Origin: Aralia elata
Taxonomy: Eukaryota; Streptophyta; Magnoliopsida; Apiales; Araliaceae
NCBI GenBank assembly: GCA_034770075.1
Contig: CM068383.1
Location: forward strand, 34,787,094-34,851,093
Direction: 5' to 3'
Length of the DNA: 64,000 nucleotides
Part shown: piece after piece, positions 57,826 through 64,000 of the stretch
How positions within the stretch are numbered: position 1 is the first letter of the stretch
How the letters are laid out: each line of letters opens with the position of its first letter
Position numbers and translations under genes: made by a program
Notes under the pieces: generated by a model
What the model saw: only the letters and a program-made list of their open reading frames with translations
The model's database searches: none
Told to the model about the DNA's origin: nothing

Positions 57826-59521
57826 CTAGAATACGTCTTTGCCCGGCAAAGGAGTTTCTAAAGGTTCCATCCCCCCTGCTGGCATTTCTGCCAACTGATC
57901 TGCAATTCCCTGCCCTTTCATGGCTTTCTGGGTCACGTATACGATGTCGAACTGCTGTAAGATTAACTGCCACCTTGATAGTCGGCAGTTCAGCATGGGC
58001 CTTTCAAAGATATACTTCAGGGGATCCATTCTCGATATCAGGTATGTAGTATGCCCATGAAGATAGTGTTGTAATCTCCCCGCAGCCCACGCCAAAGCAC
58101 AACAGGTCTTTTCGATGGGAGTGTAATTCTGTTCACATCGGCTAAATCTCTTGTTGAGGTAATAGATGGCCTGCTCTTTACCTGCCTCATTCTTCTGTCC
58201 CAGCATACATCCCATTGCAATGGCATTGACCGATATATACATAAACAGAGGGATCCCATCCTTCGGGGGTACTAGCACCGGTGCTTCTGTCAGCTGCTTC
58301 TTAATGGTCTGAAAGGCTTCCTGCCATTGCTTATTCCACTATTGGGAGACATCTTTCCTTAATAGTTTAAAGATTGGCTCACTTGTAGTTGTCAAGTGGG
58401 ATATGAAGCGGCTGATGAAGTTTATTCTTCCCAGAAATCCTCTTATCTCCTTTTCTGTTCGAGGTGCCGGCATATCCACAATGGCCTTAATCTTCGCCGG
58501 ATCTAACTCAATGCCCCGATCACTAACCAGGAATCCCAAGAGCTTGCCCGACTGCACTCCGAAAGCACACTTTGTCGGATTGAGCTTCAAATTATATTTT
58601 CTGAGCTGATCAAATAGCTTTTTGAGATGGGTTATATGATCAGATTATACCCTCGATTTCACGATAATGTCATCCACGTAGACCTCTATCTCCTTGTGCA
58701 TCATGTCGTGGAACAAAGCCATCATAGCCCTCTGATAAGTAGCCCCCGCATTTGTGAGACCAAAAGCCAATCGCCTGTAGCAGAAGGTGCCCCACGGGGT
58801 GATGAAAGTGGTTTTTTACCGGTCTTCCTCTGCCACCATTATCTGATGATATCCCGCAAAGCAATCAATAAAAGAGTACATCTCGTATTGGGCTGTGTTA
58901 TCTACTAAGATGTGTATAAAAGGCACTGGGAAGTTGTCCTTGAGACTGGCCTTGTTCAGATCTCTATAGTCGACACATACCCTTACCTTCCCTCCAGGCT
59001 TAGCCACCTGGACTATATTGGACAACCATTCTGAGTAAGTGGACACCATAATGATTCCAGCCTTGAACTATTTGACGATTTCTTCCTTCACCTTCAAGCT
59101 CCACTCTGGTTTTAGCTTCCTTAGTTTCTGCCTGACAGGCCTGAAACCCTCCTTGATGGGCAACTGGTGTACCACAATGTCGGTGGACAATCCGATCATG
59201 TCCTCATGAGACCAGGAAAAAACATCCTTATACTGGCTTAACAACTTGGTTATTTCTGTTTTCTGGCTAGGGGTCAGGTCTGTCCCTGTCTTGAGCTCTT
59301 TGGGTTTGTCAGGGGTTCCGATATTTATGGTGATGGTTTGGTCTAAGTTGGGTTTGGGTTTGTCTTCGACCTATCCTTTGATCTCGTCAGGCGTGTCATC
59401 GTTATCTGTCTCATCCTGCTCAATGCCCATTAAATCGAAATCCAGCTCAATATCAAAATCATAGTCATCTTTCAAATTTGAAACATCGTTTGTTAGGCAA
59501 GGAATACTTAAATTGGTACAC
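57826..59521 (-). pseudogene. Element D reverse transcriptase and first RNase H
   Basis: From the acceptor at 59521: an acidic N-terminal part, FSWSHEDMIGL, KPGGKVRVCVDYRDLNKA, FIDCFAGYHQI, the FGLTNAGATYQRAM region, the catalytic YVDDIIVKSR (near 58660), LGFLVSDRGIE, GRINFISRFIS, then RNase H with a first motif reading YISVNAIAMG (the usual Asp lost), YYLNKRFSRCE and GIADQLAEMP. In-frame stops near 59372, 59069, 58816, 58652, 58339 and 57826. A single frame is used throughout. Confidence 0.9.
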
Positions 59522-59693
59522 CTGACATGAAACAAAATATTTGTCATATATATAAGTCATTTTACCACAATAATCATCTTCAAAATAACATGACAAAATA
59601 ACATAACCATGCAAAATTCAAAATAAAGGACAAAAACTGGTATCCATTCATCCCCCACCATCTGGGGTCTACCATCCTGGCGCCATATTTTAC
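59522..59693 (-). other. Intron of element D between protease and RT (172 bp)
   Basis: On the minus strand the donor is CGAGG|GTAAAATATGG (intron starts 59693) and the acceptor TTTCATGTCAG|GTG (intron ends 59522). It is AT-rich with a pyrimidine-poor but T-rich end. Splicing joins the upstream frame (…ISKRG) to the downstream frame (CTNLSIP…) without a break, and the two parts are otherwise in different frames. An intron in this place is a known trait of Ogre elements. Confidence 0.8.
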
Positions 59694-60779
59694 CCTCGTT
59701 TGGATATTACTGGCTCCATCATCCAGTTGTCGGTGGTCAGATCAGCCGGAATGCGACAGATGAAAGGCGGCTTCGTATCGGGAACTTCCTTGATGACCAC
59801 AGCCACATCGCATTGGTTCTTCTTCATAACCTCCTCAGGAATAGTCAGCCCTGCCCAATCGATAACAGGCACACTCTGTTGGGCTCCTGACGGCGTGGCA
59901 ACATCCTTCCCTTTTCCACTGCCTACTGACTGTCTAGGGATATAACACTTGGTTTCAAACTGTTGCATGACCTCCTGCAGGAACCTCTCCCTTTTGGCCG
60001 ACTCATCATTCGTGGGGGTCAATTTGTCGTCCCCTGTCTCAGACACAGGCTGGCCAGTACCCTGTTCATTGTTGATTTTTGGCATAAGACCTTCGGCCAA
60101 TCGGGTTGGGATCTCCACTTGAGAATGTTTTCGTCCTACGCCTCCATAATACCCAACCATGCTTTGCCTATCTGACTGGGCAGTTGAATAGGCTCAGTAA
60201 TTCCTTGACTGTTTTTTCCCAACCCTTGTCCAGGTCGAAACTTCATCTTCATCATTTCTCTAGCGACAAAGGTAAGTTTAGGAGAGACCGTAAGTTTCAC
60301 GATTGGAGCTCCTAGACATCTGTAGTGAGGAGTATTGATTTCCAGTGCCTGAAAACTGGCAGGTACCACTGATTCGTCCAAATTAATCACTAGCAGGCCA
60401 TTCCTGTAAGGAGAGGGGTCATTATGCTCCGCAGAGATCGTCATCAGGTTCCCGTCAATGATAAACTTAATTTGCTGGTGTAGCGTAGAGGGAACTGCCC
60501 CGACCATGTGTATCCACGGCCTTCCCAATAACATGTTATAACTAGCCGCGATATCCAGGACTTGGAATGAAATATCGAAAGTACAGGGCCCTATTTCCAC
60601 AGGCAATTCTATTTCCCCCATCGTATCCTTCCGGGATCCATCAAAGGCTCGTACGACCACATAACTGGCCCGCAGGCGCTTAGGATTGACGTTCATTTTT
60701 TCCAATGCACTGAATGGACAGATATTCAATGTTGATCCTCCGTCAATTAACACCCCATTCATAACATATCCTGAAGAGA
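59694..60779 (-). pseudogene. Element D protease and linker with G-patch-like motif
   Basis: 60762-60136 reads MNGVLIDGGSTLNICP (active-site DGGS), PVEIGPCTFDISFQVLD, YNMLLGRPWIHMVGAVPSTLHQ and MKFRPGQGLGKNSQG, which looks like a G-patch. Near 60155 a one-base shift moves the frame, and 60160-59694 continues with a polar linker (VGRKHSQVEIPTRLAEGL) and a conserved stretch NQCDVAVVIKEVPD before the intron donor. Another frameshift near 60815 separates it from gag. Confidence 0.88.
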
Positions 60780-61041
60780 TTACCGCAATGTGCAGCGGTT
60801 TCCGATGACCCTTCCCTCTTTGGGGATATCATCATCTGTGAACGATATCACATTGTTTTCTAACAGATGGTCCACTAGATGGGCGAACCCTTCTTTGCTA
60901 ATCACCTTGGGAATGTGTGCCTCTTCCAGGACTTTGGCCAAAATTCTACAGTGATCGTTGGATGATAATACCAAATCCATGATTGATGTCAGAGTCGATT
61001 CCTCGCTCAATACCTTGATCCCCCTTGCTTCTGGATGATTC
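60780..61041 (-). pseudogene. Element D gag-protease connector, left of the solo LTR
   Basis: It reads SEESTLTSIMDLVLSSNDH, RILAKVLEEAHIPK and LVDHLLENNVISFTDDDIP, a segment usual between gag and protease in Tat elements. It is in phase with the segment on the right of the solo LTR if the LTR and one 5-bp duplicate are ignored. The frame is lost at about 60815. Confidence 0.8.
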
Positions 61042-62841
61042 TGTTAGGTTTGTACATAGCGCGAACATGCAATCAAATTACATTAATAAAGCGGAAGCGC
61101 GATAAAATCAGATTTTAAAATTTTATACAAACCATCACCATGATCTTTCTTTATGCACAATTATTAATTAAACGAAAGAGATGGAGAATAAGAATTATAC
61201 CCTTGTAGAATTCTAGCTTCCTCAGGTACAAGTTCACCTCCAATTCTTTCGCGTTCTCCTTGAATTCCACCGATTAAATTCCTTCCTTTGATCAACGTTA
61301 GCCACCCAAGTGTTTGGCCTCTAGAGGTGATCCACCAAGGAATAATACTTATTCAAGAAAATGGGTGTTGGCAAAACCCTAGTTTTTATCTCTATAGAAA
61401 TTGTAAGTACTCTCTACAATTCTTATGCAAGAGTGTGTAACCCTAATCTATGATAAAACTTCTCTTATTTATAGATGTAGGAAAACCCTTCCATAAACTA
61501 TTTAGGATTATGGTTTCTATTCTAATTAAACTCCTTTAATTAAATTAAACTCCTAATCCAATTAGGAATTCATGTGAGAGTACTTCTATTAATTAATTCC
61601 CAATCCCTATTAGGAATTAAATAATAGTAATAGTAATAATAATAATAAGACTCCTCTTATTAATTTATATTTAATATTTCTAAAATATTAAATAATAAAT
61701 ATTAAGCTATTTAATTTATTCTATCTCCATAGACTAAATTAAATACACTTAACTTATTATTACAATTATGCCATTTACTTCTTAAATAAATATTTTCCTT
61801 TTGCGGTGTGACCCTTTAGGTTCTCCATATTAAACCGGTTGTGAATAAATCAATTAGAACAATTCTAATCTTATTTAAATAAATAAATTAAACTATTTAA
61901 TTCATTTAAATAAATAATATTTATTCTACAATAAGGGTAAGCCCCCTTAGCGATCAATGACTTTCCAGATAATATAGATTTCAACATTAATCATAAAAGA
62001 ACCTTTCAGTGCATAGTTACCGTACAATTCAATCCTTCTACCATACAATGTCCCAATTAAATATAAGACATGGAATTACTGTCAAGTCTTATTTTATTTA
62101 ATTATATGTATTTCGATTCTCAAATGCACAACTCTAATTAATGCAAATTAGAAACTCCTTTCTAATTTCATTCTGCTTTGGCCAAAGACTTCTGAGTCGT
62201 CATTTATCGAATCACATAGGACATTCTCTCCTTTTACTAGAAGTGGTAGATTCTTTATTGATCATTCACCTATCTCCATGTATAACTTATTATACCCTAT
62301 CATACCCTTTGATATACCCTAAAGGTCTTAAGGGACATGTCAAAGTATAACTCATCATACACAAGATACTATGATGATCTCAAGTCCAAGGATCACTTGT
62401 ACTACTATCACTAGAGGAATTCCTATTGACAGGCGAGTAAAACTCCATTAGGTATTCCTTAGCGAGCCACGTTCAGTGAACTTATTCTCTAATAAGCACC
62501 TACATACTTGCTTTAGTGTCTCCACACAAATGATTATGAGATCAATCATCCTCTTCATAAGAACAAGCAACGTATGTACTAATCTATCCGGATTCACTAA
62601 TCCCCTTTTTAGTAATCCAACGATTAGGAACAATTTTAGTTTGTGAGCTATCTAGAATTTAGATCTCATTAGCATGATCACCATCATGATTCTAAAAACA
62701 TTGCTCAAAACTATGGGTTTATCACATTTAATATAACAGCACCATGTAGATAAAGTAAAATGCCTTTAACAAACGAATAAGATTACAATGTATATGCTAC
62801 ATCATATCAAATATGATTGGCTTGTGTGCATACTACTTTCA
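61042..62841 (-). mobile_element. Solo LTR, 1800 bp, with 5-bp target duplication
   Basis: The sequence is bounded by TGTTAGGTTTG at the left and CATACTACTTTCA at the right, and both flanks read GATTC (61037-61041 and 62842-62846). There is no internal domain, so it arose by LTR-LTR recombination. On the minus strand CTATAAATAAGAG (61474-61462) is a strong TATA box, so it is read TGAAAGTAG...CCTAACA with about 1.37 kb of U3. No gene is inside. The general form suggests a Ty1/copia LTR, but I cannot prove the superfamily. Confidence 0.88.
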
Positions 62842-64000
62842 GATTCATCTTCCTTAAGAATTCCACAGCTTTCTCCTCGGATATCTTTTCGTTCTTCTTC
62901 TCTTTGCTCTCAAGGACTCGTCCTGGAAGATATAAGGGATTCCCCTTTGATGTTACCGAAGCATAACTGGCCGCCTCCTCTTATACTCCCCCGTAATTCC
63001 ACGGTACTATTTTCAGACTGCTAATGGGGATTTGTGGCCTCACTGCAATAGTGAGAGGTTTCGGAGCCGTTAACCTGATAGGCTCCTCGGTGATACTCCT
63101 GTTCAGACCCGCCAACCTGATCGGTGTCCCTCGCATATTCTCCTGATCACTTGTCATGCCAATTATCTCATCGATTCTCTTTATATAATTCAGCCTTGGT
63201 GGTCCCCCGGCTTCGCTGGCTTCCACCACATTGACCCCTTCCCCATCATGTTTAGGCAGGGGATTGACTTTGACATTTGGTGACTCTAGCTGTTCCACCA
63301 CGATCTCCCCGCTATCAATCATGTTCTGAATCTTGTGCTTCAGCGTGCAGCATTCCTGAGTATCATGACTAGGGGAACCCGAATGGTAGGTACACTTCTT
63401 ACTCGGGTCAAATCTTCTCCCTTTCGGGTCAATTGGGGGTGCCAAATCGACTATCTTTCTCTGTGCTATTAATACCGTCAAAATCTGTTCAAGAGGATCC
63501 CCAAGCGGGGTGAATACCCGATCTTTTGTGGCCTCAAACCTTCTTCGTCCGTCCGCCCTTTGATTATGGAAATTAGATTGTCGGGGTGGCATAATTCTCT
63601 GTATTTGCACTAGAGGGCTATTCTCCACCTTCCTCGATGATCCTTGCAGGATGAGGGAAACATCTTCCTCCCTTTTCTTTTGGGTCCTGCGGGATGGTAC
63701 TTTACCAGTAGTTTCCACTCTGGATTTTGACTCAGCTAACTGCCTCTAGAGCTGTGAAGTCCCGGATCTTGCCAGATTTTTAACACCTACGTCAACCATT
63801 TCTTCCATGCTTTATTTCATTTCAGCAAAAGGTTCTTCTATCCCCCGCTAGCACTCCAGCTCATAATAGGGCGCCTCCTGAATTATTCACAAAGGTCATT
63901 ACCATTTCTGCCTCGCTCATTGGGGGATTCACCTGTGCAAGCCATACCCTCCACCGTGTGTGCATTGTCTCTAAAAGACTCTTTTGGTTGCTTCTTGATC
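62842..64000 (-). pseudogene. Element D gag (N-terminus outside window)
   Basis: 63718-62981 is open with RRRFEATKDRVFTPLGDPL, PPIDPKGRRFDPSKKC, a zinc-finger-like CTYHSGSPSHDTQEC and TLKHKIQNMIDSGEI, typical of Tat gag. A TAA at 62981 is followed in frame by GRVLESKEKKNEKISEEKA up to the solo LTR. Between 63718 and 64000 the frame is broken by several stops and shifts, but fragments such as NPPMSEAEMVMTFVN and KIRDFTALEAVS show that gag continues to the window edge. Confidence 0.85.

Larger units (their letters stand above)
47811..64000 (-). mobile_element. Tat/Ogre-lineage Ty3/gypsy element D, 5' end outside window
   Basis: On the minus strand: gag (from beyond 64000), protease, a 172-bp intron, RT, RNase H, archaeal-type RNase H, integrase (to 56086), a conserved ACGTAGGCAGCC region, two extra ORFs in antisense (51725-55535), a variable 3' region with tandem repeats, PPT (49689-49702) and 3' LTR (47811-49688). 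The second RNase H and the intron between protease and RT place it in the Tat/Ogre group. More than ten in-frame stops make it an old relic. 51098-51724 and 49703-50019 hold no gene that I can see. Confidence 0.92.

Noticed and set aside
1..64000. tRNA, rRNA, centromere-type short satellite or host genes
   Set aside because: None could be supported. The tRNA-like strings are short primer binding sites, and all coding similarity is to retrotransposons or their cargo.

Overview
This window is nuclear heterochromatin of a flowering plant, most likely a eudicot. It is built almost entirely of nested, decayed LTR retrotransposons plus a tandem satellite that is itself derived from an LTR. Three plant-specific Ty3/gypsy lineages are recognisable: Athila, Tekay/Del-type chromovirus (chromodomain integrase), and Tat/Ogre (second, archaeal-type RNase H). 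I see no host gene, tRNA or rRNA gene.

Layout, left to right. 1-7104: Athila element on the minus strand (integrase to gag, PBS, 5' LTR), inserted into the satellite; its other end lies outside the window. 7105-7392: satellite remnant. 7393-16266: Tekay-type element A on the plus strand, in the order pol 3' end - full LTR - PBS - gag - 5'-truncated LTR, with no complete pol. 16267-27641: array of about nine monomers of 1372 bp. 27642-29653: two LTR fragments, one Tekay-like (C) and one Athila-like. 29654-33208: last satellite copy running into the minus-strand LTR (E) from which the satellite was amplified. 33209-35783: 3' end of an Athila-type element with an extra ORF, a PPT and part of an LTR. 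35784-46996: Tekay-type element B, with 5' LTR, PBS, an extra coiled-coil ORF, gag, pol and a truncated 3' LTR. 46997-47720: another LTR fragment (F). 47811-64000: Tat/Ogre element D on the minus strand, with 3' LTR, PPT, a minisatellite, two antisense extra ORFs (plant mobile domain and DUF7745-like), integrase, archaeal RNase H, RT, a 172-bp intron, protease and gag. Gag is split by a 1.8-kb solo LTR with a 5-bp target duplication.

Every retrotransposon gene is broken by stops or frameshifts, so nothing here looks autonomously active.

The most unusual structure is non-coding. At least four element families carry arrays of 14-15 bp GC-rich palindromes whose sequences differ between families but whose spacing is exactly 32 bp. 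In Athila the same 32/37/32 array occurs both in the LTR and inside the gag-protease linker. The satellite monomer has 18-bp palindromes at about 21 and 31 bp, and element D has 20-bp palindromes at 22 bp. These spacings lie near two or three turns of DNA. The Tekay-type LTRs also carry a hairpin array, a leader with a 5' splice donor, and a downstream acceptor that opens, in the same phase in three diverged LTRs, onto a short lysine-rich reading frame.
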